DNA from: Oscillospiraceae bacterium
Lineage (GTDB): Bacteria > Bacillota > Clostridia > Oscillospirales > CAG-272
DNA length: 64,000 nucleotides
Direction: 5' to 3'
Assembly: GCA_015064415.1 (NCBI GenBank)
Contig: SVSG01000007.1
Span: forward strand, 17,858 to 81,857
Numbering within the stretch: position 1 is the stretch's first letter; each line of letters begins with the position of its first letter. The notes under the pieces are model-generated. The model was not told the DNA's origin. It saw only the letters and a program-made list of their open reading frames with translations, and made no database searches. The translations under genes were made by a program, and so were the position numbers. Positions 1-7,990 of this stretch are shown in pieces.

Positions 1-998
1 ATGACGATGACGGAAACACTAGCAAGAATATCCAGACGCAACTCCGCGCCGCTGAGCACGAAGAAGAGCACGAAGATGGGTGCCGTCCACTTGTCGGCAC
101 GCTCCATAATGTCGGCAGAGAAGTCACACAGATTGCAGAACACGGTGCCAAGCATCATGCATACAAGCAAAGAGGAGAAGCCGATATGTACCTCACCGAT
201 GTGGAATTTAAGCATCGAGAGTGCCACGGTGAGCAGTACAAAGGTGATGGAAAGCGCCATACGCTTCGAGCCGGAGTGGAAGAAGCGCTCGCAAACCGTG
301 AAGAGATAACCCATCACGAAACCGAGCAGCAGCGAGAGCACGACCTCCAGAATGGGGTTGACAAGCACGGAAATAATGCTGATACCACCCTCACTGACAA
401 GCGCCTTGGCTACGCCAAAGGAGATAGAGAACACCACAAGACCCACGGCGTCATCCAGTGCGACGATGGGGAGCAAAAGGTCGGTGAGCTTGCCCTTTGC
501 CTTGTACTGGCGCACGACCATCAAGGTGGCGGCAGGAGCCGTGGCAGTAGCGATCGCACCGAGGATAATGGCGACGGGAATGGTCAGCACGTCGGGCATC
601 GCGAAGTGAAGCGCGATCAGCGCGCCGTCCACAAGCACTGCGGCGGCAATCGCCTGCAGGATGCCGATGACGGTTGCCTGCTTGCCAATGTGCTTCAGCT
701 CGGACAAACGGAACTCGTTGCCAATGGCAAAGGCGATGAAGCCGAGCGAGACGTTGGCAAGGATCTCAAAGGCGACGTTGGGCTCGCTCCCATCGATGCC
801 GAAGTCGGCCGCCGAGAAGCCGATGTGATCGATCGGCAATCCCAGAGCGGAAAGATCGATGGCACCAAGCAGGAAGGGGCCCACGACAAGACCCGCCAGC
901 AGATAGGCCGTGACGGCGGGGAGGTTGAAGAGCTTCGTGAGACGCGTCATCAGAAGTCCTGCCAGCATGGCAATGGAAATGGTGATCAGAAATTGCAT
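1..998 (-). CDS. Cation/proton antiporter (Na+/H+ exchanger family), partial
   Basis: The minus-strand frame is open from an ATG at 998 to the window edge, giving about 332 residues with the C-terminus missing; the supplied ORF track omits it because no stop is present. The translation is a run of hydrophobic helices, with segments such as LTKLFNLPAVTAYLLAGLVVGP and a conserved-looking ALDDAVGLVVFS stretch. This is typical of the CPA/Na_H_Exchanger fold, in which the Asp-Asp or Asp-centred helix carries the ion site. It would exchange Na+ or K+ for protons at the cytoplasmic membrane. It stands alone behind a near-perfect sigma-A promoter. Family assignment is firm; the ion transported is not known. 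Confidence 0.85.
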   Translation of the reverse strand, partial: MQFLITISIAMLAGLLMTRLTKLFNLPAVTAYLLAGLVVGPFLLGAIDLSALGLPIDHIGFSAADFGIDGSEPNVAFEILANVSLGFIAFAIGNEFRLSELKHIGKQATVIGILQAIAAAVLVDGALIALHFAMPDVLTIPVAIILGAIATATAPAATLMVVRQYKAKGKLTDLLLPIVALDDAVGLVVFSISFGVAKALVSEGGISIISVLVNPILEVVLSLLLGFVMGYLFTVCERFFHSGSKRMALSITFVLLTVALSMLKFHIGEVHIGFSSLLVCMMLGTVFCNLCDFSADIMERADKWTAPIFVLFFVLSGAELRLDILASVSVIV

Positions 999-1051
999 GA
1001 TAAGTCACTCTCTTTTCTATAAGTATATATTATAATAGAACATACTTTTTT

Positions 1052-1080
1052 ATTATACTCCCGCGCGCGCGCCTTGTCAA
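1052..1080 (-). promoter_or_regulatory. Sigma-A promoter of the antiporter gene
   Basis: Read on the minus strand the region shows TTGACA, a 17-bp spacer of GC-alternating sequence, and TATAAT, an exact consensus match about 50 bp upstream of the antiporter start. Confidence 0.85.
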
Positions 1081-1117
1081 TAGCGTTACAAAAAAGTAAC
1101 AAAGTAAAGAGCACAAC

Positions 1118-1152
1118 AAAAAAAGGAGCTGTCGCCCACGGGCGACAGCTCC
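1118..1152 (-). terminator. Rho-independent terminator of the purine permease gene
   Basis: A 12-bp perfect stem (GGAGCTGTCGCC) with a CGTG/CACG loop is followed on the minus strand by a run of seven T, directly downstream of the permease stop. Confidence 0.9.
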
Positions 1153-1168
1153 TTGGAGATTTTTTGAA

Positions 1169-2665
1169 TTAAACGACGGGAACGAAGAAGTAAACAAGGA
1201 AGAGTGCGGTGACCACAAGAGCCACGATGGAAACGTTCCACTGGGGCTTTTCGGGAGCTTCCTCACCCTCGCCCTTTTTGGAGAGTGCGTACTTGATCCA
1301 GTCAGCACCGTAAGCGATAGCGGACATCACGGTGAAGGAAACCATACCGATACCGATGCCCTTGGTGATGGAGTAGGAAAGCACCATGACCACAATGGTA
1401 AGGAAGGCGGTGGTGGCGTTGATCGCATTGCCGAAGTCCACGTTCTTGACGTTGTTCTTCATCATCAGCACGCCCACGTAAATAAGGGCTGCGGCGGTAG
1501 CGGCAGAGGGAATCATGGCAAACACGGGCATAGCGAAGATGGCAAGCAGGAACATGCAAGCGGTGGTGAAGGCGGTAAGACCGGTACGGCCGCCTGCGGA
1601 AACGCCGGCACCCGACTCCACAAAGGTGGTAACGGTGGAGGTGCCGAGCATAGCGCCTGCACAGGTCGCCACCGAGTCGGCGATCATGATCTTGCCGTAG
1701 TTGTGGGGCTTATCGTTCTCATCGGAGAGCACGCGGTTGCCGCTGCAGCATCCCACGATGGTGCCCATCGTATCAAACATATCGATCATGCACATGGTGA
1801 TGATCAGCATAATGACGGTGAAGATAGAGCCGGCAGGGAAACCGTCGGAGAAGACGGAGGTGAAGGAAGCGAATACACTGTCGTCACCCATGCTGAAGAA
1901 GTTGGAGAAGTTCTCCCAGAACTTCCAGGAAACGCCCTCGGAGCCGGTGATGATCTTGACGTTGGTCACGCCGAAGGGGATGCCGACGATGGTGGCACCG
2001 ATGATGCCGAGAATGACGGAGCCCTTGACGTTGAGCTTATCGAGAATGGCAATCAGGAACAGGCCGATCAGCGCCACAAGCGCAGGCTTGCAGGTGTCCC
2101 AGTTGGTGAAGTCGGCAAGAGCGACCTGGGTGTACTGGTTGGCCACGATCACGCCGGCATTCTGGAAGCCGATGTAAGCAATGAACAGACCGATACCCAC
2201 GGAGATGGCGGTACGAACGGGCAGGGGCATGCCGTCAAATACCAGCTCGCGGAAGGTCTTGCCCTTGATGGAGATCACGGACAAAAGCAGGAAGATCACG
2301 CCGGAGATCAGCACCATCATGAAGGCCTGACCAAGCGAGAAGCTGAAGCCGTAGGCATAGAAGCCGATGCCGCCGCCGATGATGCTGCCGACAAGGGAGT
2401 TCAGACCCATGCCGGAGGCCTGTGCCAGGGGCATCTTGGCCAGGAACGCCATCAGAAGCGTGCCGATGATCGCGCCGAACGCCGTAGCGATGAACAGCGA
2501 GGACCATCTGGGGTCTGCCGTGCCTGCGTACAGAATTTGGTTGGGGTTGACCGTCAGGATGTAAGCCATCGCAAGGAAGGTAACGATACCCGCGATGATC
2601 TCAGTCTTGACGCTTGTCTGCTTCTCTACGGGATCAAAGCCCAGAAGCTGTGCGAATTTCTTCAT
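1169..2665 (-). CDS. NCS2/AzgA-type guanine-hypoxanthine permease
   Basis: This 498-residue polytopic membrane protein belongs to the nucleobase-cation symporter-2 AzgA/PbuG branch. The N-terminal motif AMAYILTVNPNQIL and the later SGMGLNSL and GTSTVTTFVESGAG segments are family signatures; the latter lies in the substrate-binding half helices. It should import hypoxanthine, guanine or adenine with protons. The ATG at 2665 is chosen because AAGGAGG sits just upstream; the track start at 2740 adds an unlikely N-terminus overlapping the promoter. The gene is monocistronic, with its own promoter and terminator. The short 5' leader (about 67 nt) leaves no room for the purine riboswitch that often controls such genes. 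Confidence 0.92.
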   Translation of the reverse strand: MKKFAQLLGFDPVEKQTSVKTEIIAGIVTFLAMAYILTVNPNQILYAGTADPRWSSLFIATAFGAIIGTLLMAFLAKMPLAQASGMGLNSLVGSIIGGGIGFYAYGFSFSLGQAFMMVLISGVIFLLLSVISIKGKTFRELVFDGMPLPVRTAISVGIGLFIAYIGFQNAGVIVANQYTQVALADFTNWDTCKPALVALIGLFLIAILDKLNVKGSVILGIIGATIVGIPFGVTNVKIITGSEGVSWKFWENFSNFFSMGDDSVFASFTSVFSDGFPAGSIFTVIMLIITMCMIDMFDTMGTIVGCCSGNRVLSDENDKPHNYGKIMIADSVATCAGAMLGTSTVTTFVESGAGVSAGGRTGLTAFTTACMFLLAIFAMPVFAMIPSAATAAALIYVGVLMMKNNVKNVDFGNAINATTAFLTIVVMVLSYSITKGIGIGMVSFTVMSAIAYGADWIKYALSKKGEGEEAPEKPQWNVSIVALVVTALFLVYFFVPVV

Positions 2666-2738
2666 GAAATCCTCCTTTTTTTGATGCTTTTCAGCATATT
2701 TTGACGGTGCGACGAATGCCGCCTCACCATTCTTCATC

Positions 2739-2767
2739 ATTATATCACAAATTTTTCACTATTTCAA
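2739..2767 (-). promoter_or_regulatory. Sigma-A promoter of the purine permease gene
   Basis: TTGAAA, a 17-bp AT-rich spacer and TATAAT are read on the minus strand. The predicted start lies about 67 nt upstream of the chosen ATG. Confidence 0.85.
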
Positions 2768-2799
2768 CATAGATTGCAAAAAACTTTGTTTTTTAGCGT

Positions 2800-3445
2800 G
2801 TTTTTTGCGCGTCGATCAGGCGCGGCGGCACTAAGGCACGCGCTTTCGCGAAGCAGAAGCGACGTGCTCGCATCGCGCTTCGCGCGGGCGAGGACAACCG
2901 CCCTACGGGTTTGTGCATACCCGCATTACGCATCGCGGATGCGGGCCATTCGTGAATGGCCCCTACGGATTTGTGCGTAGACGGTTATGTATCGCGGATT
3001 GCGACGGGTTTGTGCGCTGATTTTCCGCTGAAGCGCGTGGCTATATTTGGCTCCCTTGTGCAAAGGGAGCTCCCGCGTAAGCGGGTGAGGGATTGTCGGC
3101 GCTTTACAATCCCTCCGCCTCCCCCGCCACGCCTGCGGCGAGCCGAGCTCGGCACCTCCCTTTACACAAGGGAGGCGTTTTGTAAGTGCGAACAATGCAG
3201 CATTACCGTTCTATGGGTTGTGCGTAGAAGGTTGTGCGTCGGGGATGGCGGGCCATTCGTGAATGGCCCCTACGGTTTGTGCGATTTCCCGCCAAACGGT
3301 GCGGCTTCCCGCGAACCGGTAGGGGCTGGCGCCTCGACAGCCCGTTTGTGTGTCAGGGATGGCATCCTCACCCGTCTCGCTTCGCGAGCTAGGTCGCCCC
3401 TACGGGTTTGTGCATTTACCCGCCAAACGGTATGAGTTTTTCAAG
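2800..3445. repeat. Repeat-filled intergenic region (REP-like dyads plus a MITE)
   Basis: No gene is seen in these roughly 650 bases. They contain several related short units: two copies of a dyad built on GGCCATTCGTGAATGGCC followed by CCTACGG, other CCCTACGGGTTTGTGC copies, and GTAGGGGC-type ends, with one MITE-like element embedded at 3049-3176. ORF-track entries here are translations of repeats. Confidence 0.7.
3049..3176. mobile_element. MITE-like element with self-complementary terminal repeats
   Basis: The left end GGCTCCCTTGTGCAAAGGG and the right end, read in reverse as GCCTCCCTTGTGTAAAGGG, form 22-bp imperfect terminal inverted repeats, each itself a hairpin. The 128-bp element has no coding capacity. 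Its ends resemble those of the element at 36905-37098. Confidence 0.65.
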
Positions 3446-3535
3446 TAAAAAAGGATGCACCATGAGATGCACCCCTGTTTGTGTAAGGATTTTGGAAGGG
3501 GTGCGGGGGAACTTTTTCTAAAAAAGTTCCCCCGC
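3446..3535 (-). terminator. Hairpin element downstream of murQ, likely terminator
   Basis: A strong stem GCGGGGGAACTTTTT / AAAAAGTTCCCCCGC lies at 3503-3535, next to the murQ stop, preceded on the plus strand by a GGATGCAC/GTGCATCT-like small hairpin. The same two-hairpin layout recurs elsewhere in the window (see findings). Confidence 0.6.
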
Positions 3536-3550
3536 ATATCTCCTTCCCCC

Positions 3551-4354
3551 TTATTTCTCCACAGCGCGGCGGATGTTCCAATCGTTGGCTTCCAGCGCCG
3601 CGATGGCGGTCTGCTCGTCGCAGTCAAGAATGGCGCTGGTGATACGGATCACGCGCCCGCGCAACTTGATGTTGGAGGGCTTTAAGTTGATCATCATATT
3701 CTCGTACACCTTGCCCGTCTGGGTCATGGCGCAGGTGGTCAGCATGTTCATCACCATCTTGTGCGCGGTGCCTGCCTTGAGGCGCGTGGAGCCGGTGATG
3801 ACCTCCGCACCCGTGTCGGTGATGATGGTCACGTCGGCGCATTTTTCGATGGGTGTGTCAAAATTCGAGGTCAACGCTACCGTCTTTGCGCCACGCGCGC
3901 GGGCCTCGTTGAGGGCCCCCACCACGTAGGCGGCACCGCCCGCGACAGAGACGCCCACCAGCACGTCACCCGCGCCGATGCCCGCGTTTTGCACGTCGGC
4001 CATGCCCTTTTCCTCCTTGTCCTCCTCACCCTCGCCGGCGGTGAACATGCGTTCCTTGCCGCCCGCAATGATACCCTGTACCATGTCGGGGGAAACGCCG
4101 AAGGTGGGGGGACACTCGGCGGCATCCAGTACACCAAGGCGACCCGAGGTGCCCGCACCGATAAAGAACAGACGGTGCCCGTTTTGGAAGGCCTCGGCCA
4201 CCAGATCCACGGCCTTGGCGATCTCGGGCGCGGCTTTCTCTACGGCAAGCACGGCGTTCCGGTTTTCGCGGCACATCGCCGCCACTTGCTCGGCAGAGCT
4301 CATTTTGTCAAAATGCATCGTATAGGGGTTTCTCATTTCTGTTTTCAGCATCAT
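3551..4354 (-). CDS. murQ: N-acetylmuramic acid 6-phosphate etherase
   Basis: This 267-residue SIS-domain protein matches MurQ, which cleaves the lactyl ether of MurNAc-6-phosphate to GlcNAc-6-phosphate and D-lactate in cell-wall recycling. The signature IGAGTSGRLGVLDAAECPPT contains the SIS fold glycine loop and the conserved catalytic-site Glu; an acidic GEGEEDKEEKG loop follows, as in the family. The C-terminus has the usual UBA-like tail (DEQTAIAALEANDWNIRRAV). AGGAG lies 5 nt before the first of two tandem ATGs. It starts right after the kinase stop (4357), so the two are co-transcribed and functionally paired. Confidence 0.93.
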   Translation of the reverse strand: MMLKTEMRNPYTMHFDKMSSAEQVAAMCRENRNAVLAVEKAAPEIAKAVDLVAEAFQNGHRLFFIGAGTSGRLGVLDAAECPPTFGVSPDMVQGIIAGGKERMFTAGEGEEDKEEKGMADVQNAGIGAGDVLVGVSVAGGAAYVVGALNEARARGAKTVALTSNFDTPIEKCADVTIITDTGAEVITGSTRLKAGTAHKMVMNMLTTCAMTQTGKVYENMMINLKPSNIKLRGRVIRITSAILDCDEQTAIAALEANDWNIRRAVEK

Positions 4355-4356
4355 TT

Positions 4357-5505
4357 TTACTCCTTTGTGATCTCAGCGTAAGTGCTTTCAAAATTTTTCT
4401 CGAAGGTCTGCGCCGGCTCGCCCAGCATCCGCGCGGCATAGTGGCACGCGCCGAAGATGGGGGGCAGGGTGGGGATAATAAACTCGTACCCGCTCCCCTG
4501 TAAAAGCTCCATTACAATGTCGCGGTCGCGCGTAAGCCCGCCTGCCAGAATGACGCGGTTGCCCGTGTCGTAGAGGGTGGTGGCGCTGTCCAGCGTTTGC
4601 ATAAGGATGTCGGCGCGGATCCGCAGAATGCGCCGTGCGATCCCGTCCCCTTTGCGATAGGCATCAAACACGGTCTTTGCAAGGGCGGCGATCTTTTCCA
4701 TCGGGAGCGCGTACAGCTTGGTAATGTTGTCGAAGATGCCGCCGCCAAGCTCCGCTTGCAGCATGGGGAGAAGGGTGGTGGGCGGTCCCAGGCGATCCTC
4801 GGCGGCAAGTGCCTCCATAATGCCGTCTCTTGCAATGGCGAAGCCGCTGAAGCCGTCGTCAAACAGGTATCCCCAGCCGCCAAAGCGCACAAATTCGGTC
4901 GGCGTTTTGGCAAAAACCGAGGAGCCCGTGCCCATGATGGCCATCACGCACCGCTCGAAATACGGCGTGCTGTAAATGACGTTGTAGGCGTCGTTTCGCA
5001 CCTCGATGCGCACGCCGGGATAGGCCTTTTTGAGGAAGGAGAGCACCGCGCGGCGGTTGCTTTCCACCCCGCAGCCGGCAATGCCCGCAAAGATGGCGGA
5101 AATGCCGTTTTCTCGTACCGTCAGGGCATCAATTCCTTGTTTCAGGGTGGTTTTGGCGGCCTCTATGCCGTAGACGTTGGGGTTGGTGCCGCTCAGCTTT
5201 TCGCGCGCCAGCACGTGTCCGTTCTCGTCGAAAAGGACGAACTCGGTCTTCGTGCCACCGCCGTCAATGCCGATCATCAGCTTGCCCTTGTCGGGGCTTT
5301 GGGCGCCAAGCAGCCGATCTACCGAGACGCCCAGTGCCTCGGCCAGCAGACAGAGGTTGGAGACGTCGGGCGAGGAGAGCCCGTTTTCCCATTTGGAAAT
5401 GTTTTGCGGGGTCAGATACAGCTTTTGTGCCAGCTCCGATTGTGTCAGACCCAACGCCTTTCTGAAATGGCGGATGTTTTCGCCTAAGCGATCGGGGGTG
5501 TGCAT
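4357..5505 (-). CDS. XRE-type HTH domain fused to BadF/BadG-family amino-sugar kinase (MurK-like)
   Basis: The 382-residue protein joins two modules. Residues about 1-65 form a Cro/CI-type HTH (LGLTQSELAQKLYLTPQNISKWENG). From about residue 75 comes an ASKHA-fold kinase of the BadF/BadG/BcrA type, with the phosphate-1 motif GIDGGGTKTEFVLFDENG, adenosine-side GTGSS and ILAGGL. Proteins of this type phosphorylate GlcNAc or MurNAc. Since murQ follows after a 2-nt gap, MurNAc is the likely substrate. The fusion suggests a kinase that also senses sugar and represses DNA, in the manner of ROK regulators; this is inference. ATG at 5505 is preceded by AAAGGAGGG; the longer track ORF includes promoter sequence. 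Confidence 0.85.
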   Translation of the reverse strand: MHTPDRLGENIRHFRKALGLTQSELAQKLYLTPQNISKWENGLSSPDVSNLCLLAEALGVSVDRLLGAQSPDKGKLMIGIDGGGTKTEFVLFDENGHVLAREKLSGTNPNVYGIEAAKTTLKQGIDALTVRENGISAIFAGIAGCGVESNRRAVLSFLKKAYPGVRIEVRNDAYNVIYSTPYFERCVMAIMGTGSSVFAKTPTEFVRFGGWGYLFDDGFSGFAIARDGIMEALAAEDRLGPPTTLLPMLQAELGGGIFDNITKLYALPMEKIAALAKTVFDAYRKGDGIARRILRIRADILMQTLDSATTLYDTGNRVILAGGLTRDRDIVMELLQGSGYEFIIPTLPPIFGACHYAARMLGEPAQTFEKNFESTYAEITKE

Positions 5506-5535
5506 GCGATCCCTCCTTTGCACGTTGTCACCTTT

Positions 5536-5564
5536 ATTATATCGCACCTTGGTGGAATTTTCAA
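5536..5564 (-). promoter_or_regulatory. Sigma-A promoter of the HTH-kinase/murQ operon
   Basis: TTGAAA, a 17-bp spacer and TATAAT are read on the minus strand, about 30 bp before the HTH-kinase ATG. A small inverted repeat CAACC-AGA-GGTTG lies about 25 bp upstream (5593-5606) and could be an operator. Confidence 0.8.
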
Positions 5565-5612
5565 GTGCATGTTCGGATATTTGCACAAAAATACAACCTC
5601 TGGTTGAATTTT

Positions 5613-5650
5613 GCAAAAAAGAAACGGGATGCCGCGCGGCATCCCGTTTC
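5613..5650 (-). terminator. Terminator of the DUF1508 gene
   Basis: A 15-bp perfect palindrome arm (GAAACGGGATGCCGC) is followed by TTTTTT on the minus strand, just before the kinase promoter. Confidence 0.85.
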
Positions 5651-5659
5651 TGATCCATA

Positions 5660-6382
5660 TCAATCATCCATATCCTTGCTGATCTCGATGCGGCCCTCGC
5701 AGTTGGTGATCACGCTTTGAATGCCGTTTTTGCAGCTGGACTTTTGCGTGTAGCCCTGCGTGCAGGCAAGCAGCTGTTGACCGTTCGAGGCGAACAGACG
5801 GAAGCGGTACTTGCCGCCCTTGTCCATGTAAAGCTCAAACTTGGGGAACTTCAGCGTGGTGGTGTTGACCAGCGTCTGATCCTCCACGGGTACGCTCTTG
5901 GCGATCTTGGCAACGCTTTCCACGGCGCTGCGGCAGGTGGCGGCGGTGGCGTAGGTCTGTGCGCCCTTGGCGATGACCTCCTTGTTGCCGGCAACCACTA
6001 CGTAAACGAAACGTCCGTCCTTGGTGGGCTTGACGACCATGTAACCCTTGATGGCGGCAATACGGTCCTTTTCCGCTTGCTCGGCGGCCAGGCGCTCCTG
6101 CTCGATACGCTCCTGCTCGGCCTTGTTGGCGGCTCTGGTCGCGGCGGCCTTTTTGGCGGCATCCGAGCGCTTTTGCGCGGCGGCCTGCTCCTCAGCGGCC
6201 TTGGCGGCTTCTTCCTGCTTTTTGCGTTCTTCCTCGGCGGCCTTTTCAGCGGCCAGCTTCTTGGCGGCGGCCAGCGCAGCGGCCTTGCGCTCAGCTTCGG
6301 CCTTCTCAGCGGCGGCCTTTTCGGTGGCAGCGCGTTCCTCGGCCTCTACTTGTGCTTTTTTCTTTTTTCCGGAAAATAACAT
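5660..6382 (-). CDS. DUF1508 (YegP-like) protein with Ala/Lys/Glu coiled-coil N-terminus
   Basis: Of 240 residues, about the first 110 are almost wholly Ala, Glu, Lys and Gln (charged single-helix or coiled-coil character, no signal peptide). The C-terminal half holds two YegP-type repeats: a divergent one (YMVVKPTKDGRFVYVVVAGN) and a clear one (FELYMDKGGKYRFRLFASNGQQLL followed by GYTQKSSCKNGIQSV). DUF1508 units are small beta-alpha folds of unknown function, usually in tandem. GGGAGGA precedes the ATG at 6382. The gene has its own promoter and terminator. Function is unknown; the long charged helix suggests a structural or tethering role. Confidence 0.75.
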   Translation of the reverse strand: MLFSGKKKKAQVEAEERAATEKAAAEKAEAERKAAALAAAKKLAAEKAAEEERKKQEEAAKAAEEQAAAQKRSDAAKKAAATRAANKAEQERIEQERLAAEQAEKDRIAAIKGYMVVKPTKDGRFVYVVVAGNKEVIAKGAQTYATAATCRSAVESVAKIAKSVPVEDQTLVNTTTLKFPKFELYMDKGGKYRFRLFASNGQQLLACTQGYTQKSSCKNGIQSVITNCEGRIEISKDMDD

Positions 6383-6417
6383 AGGTGGAGTCCTCCCTTT
6401 TCATATATGATACTATC

Positions 6418-6446
6418 ATTTTATCACGAAATCGGGGCAAACGCAA
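6418..6446 (-). promoter_or_regulatory. Putative promoter of the DUF1508 gene
   Basis: TTGCGT, a 17-bp spacer and TAAAAT are read on the minus strand; a moderate match at a suitable distance from the start. Confidence 0.5.
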
Positions 6447-6475
6447 CACTTTTTCGACATTTTTTTATACAAAAG

Positions 6476-6506
6476 GTAAAAAAGTCCCACACCCGCGGGT
6501 GTGGGA
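6476..6506 (-). terminator. Terminator of the sodium symporter gene
   Basis: A perfect 11-bp stem, TCCCACACCCG / CGGGTGTGGGA, is followed by CTTTTTTAC on the minus strand. Confidence 0.88.
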
Positions 6507-6516
6507 CGAGGTGAGA

Positions 6517-7896
6517 TCAGATCTTGACAATGCCAAAGGCGTCCAGCACGGAGGAAATCAGGATCGCCAACAGAAAAACGGGGGCCACGTAGCGGATGGT
6601 GACGGTAAACAGGCGCCGCCAGCCGAACTTGCCGGAGCACTCGATCTCCTCCACCACGGTGGAGGGCTTGATCACGAAGCCCACGAACACGCAGGTGATC
6701 AGCGCAAGGAGCGGCATCATGATGCTGTTGGAAATAAAGTCAAACAGATCCAGTATCTGCATGCCAAGCACCTTGAAGGAGCTCCACGCGCTGTAACCGA
6801 GCGAGGAGGGAAGCCCCAACAAAAGGCAGACGCCAAGCACGGCAAGGCAGCAGAGCTTGCGATCCCACTTGAATTTGTCCATCAGGGTAGAAACAACCGT
6901 TTCCATGAGGGAGATCGAGGAGGTCAGCGCCGCCAGAAGGACGGTCACGAAAAAGACGAAGCCGATGACACCGCCGCCCGGCATGCGTTCAAAGACCTGC
7001 GGCAGTACCCCGAACATCAAGGACGGCCCCTTGCCGAGCGCGGCGGGATCGCCGCCGCTGAAGGCATAGCAGGCGGGAACGATCAGAAGCCCCGCTAAGA
7101 TCGCCACGCCCGTGTCGAAAATTTCGATCTGGTGCACCGATCTTTCAATACTGATCTCCTTTTTCATATAGGAGCCGTAGGTGATCATGATGCCCATGGC
7201 CAGCGACATCGAGTAAAAAAGCTGTCCCATGGCGGCGACCACGGTCATGACGGAAAACTTGGAAAAGTCGGGCTTGAGGTAGTATGCGACGCCCGCGCCC
7301 GCCCCGTCGGTGGTGGCAAGCATGTAGATCACGATGAAGATCATCAGCATGATCAGCACCGGCATCATGAATTTGCTGACCTTTTCCACACCCTTTTGCA
7401 CGCCAAAGAGCACCACAAGGGCAGTGAGGGCGACAAACAAAAGGAACCACAGGACCGGCTCAAACGGCTGTGAAATAAAGCCGCCGAAGTAGGTTTCCTT
7501 CGCCATTTCGCCGCCCTCGCCCAAAAGAAACCCAAAGGCGTATTTGGTGACCCAGCCGCCGATGACCGAGTAATAGGGCAGGATGATGGCGGGGATGGCG
7601 GCGGCCAGATACCCAAGGAAGGCGAAACGGTGATCAAGAGACTTGAAGGCGGAGACGGGGCTTTTGCCCGTTTTGCGCCCGATGGCGATCTCCGCGATCA
7701 TCAAAGAAAAGCCGAAGGTGAGGGAAAGCAGGATATAGACAAGCAGGAAAATGCCGCCGCCGTACTTGGCGGCAAGATAGGGGAAGCGCCAGATGTTGCC
7801 CAGCCCCACAGCGGAGCCCGCCGCGGCAAGGACAAAGCCGATCTTACCCGTAAAGGAGCCGCGCTTGGTGGCGGCATGCGGCGTTGTTTCGTTCAT
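6517..7896 (-). CDS. Neurotransmitter:sodium symporter family transporter
   Basis: The 459-residue membrane protein has the NSS (LeuT-type) signature in its first helix, AAAGSAVGLGNIWRFPYLAAKYGGG, which forms the sodium and substrate sites. Further helices follow as expected for the 11-12 TM bacterial members. It should take up amino acids or related amines with Na+. ATG at 7896 has AGAGAGG upstream; the longer 491-aa track ORF reads through the promoter. Monocistronic, with its own promoter and terminator. Substrate cannot be told from sequence. Confidence 0.93.
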   Translation of the reverse strand: MNETTPHAATKRGSFTGKIGFVLAAAGSAVGLGNIWRFPYLAAKYGGGIFLLVYILLSLTFGFSLMIAEIAIGRKTGKSPVSAFKSLDHRFAFLGYLAAAIPAIILPYYSVIGGWVTKYAFGFLLGEGGEMAKETYFGGFISQPFEPVLWFLLFVALTALVVLFGVQKGVEKVSKFMMPVLIMLMIFIVIYMLATTDGAGAGVAYYLKPDFSKFSVMTVVAAMGQLFYSMSLAMGIMITYGSYMKKEISIERSVHQIEIFDTGVAILAGLLIVPACYAFSGGDPAALGKGPSLMFGVLPQVFERMPGGGVIGFVFFVTVLLAALTSSISLMETVVSTLMDKFKWDRKLCCLAVLGVCLLLGLPSSLGYSAWSSFKVLGMQILDLFDFISNSIMMPLLALITCVFVGFVIKPSTVVEEIECSGKFGWRRLFTVTIRYVAPVFLLAILISSVLDAFGIVKI

Positions 7897-7929
7897 ATAA
7901 ACCTCTCTTTGAATTTCACATAATATATT

Positions 7930-7958
7930 ATTATACCACAAAGGCGTACACTTTGCAA
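7930..7958 (-). promoter_or_regulatory. Sigma-A promoter of the sodium symporter gene
   Basis: TTGCAA, a 17-bp spacer and TATAAT are read on the minus strand, about 34 bp before the ATG. Confidence 0.8.
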
Positions 7959-7961
7959 CAG

Positions 7962-7990
7962 AAAAACGCCCTCCTGCGGGAGAGCGTTTC
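7962..7990 (-). terminator. Terminator of the RNase M5 gene
   Basis: An AAACGCTCTCC / GGAGGGCGTTT stem with one mismatch ends in TTTTTC on the minus strand, overlapping the RNase M5 stop. Confidence 0.75.

Noticed and set aside
186-1022. 278-aa plus-strand ORF over the antiporter
   Set aside because: His/Asp/Gly-rich antisense shadow. The minus-strand antiporter has a promoter and membrane helices.
2665-2740. Purine riboswitch upstream of the purine permease
   Set aside because: The leader is only about 67 nt and lacks the conserved three-way-junction sequences.
2956-3435. 159-aa plus ORF in the 2.8-3.4 kb gap
   Set aside because: Runs through a MITE and REP-like dyads; the sequence is Arg/Cys/Pro-rich repeat translation.
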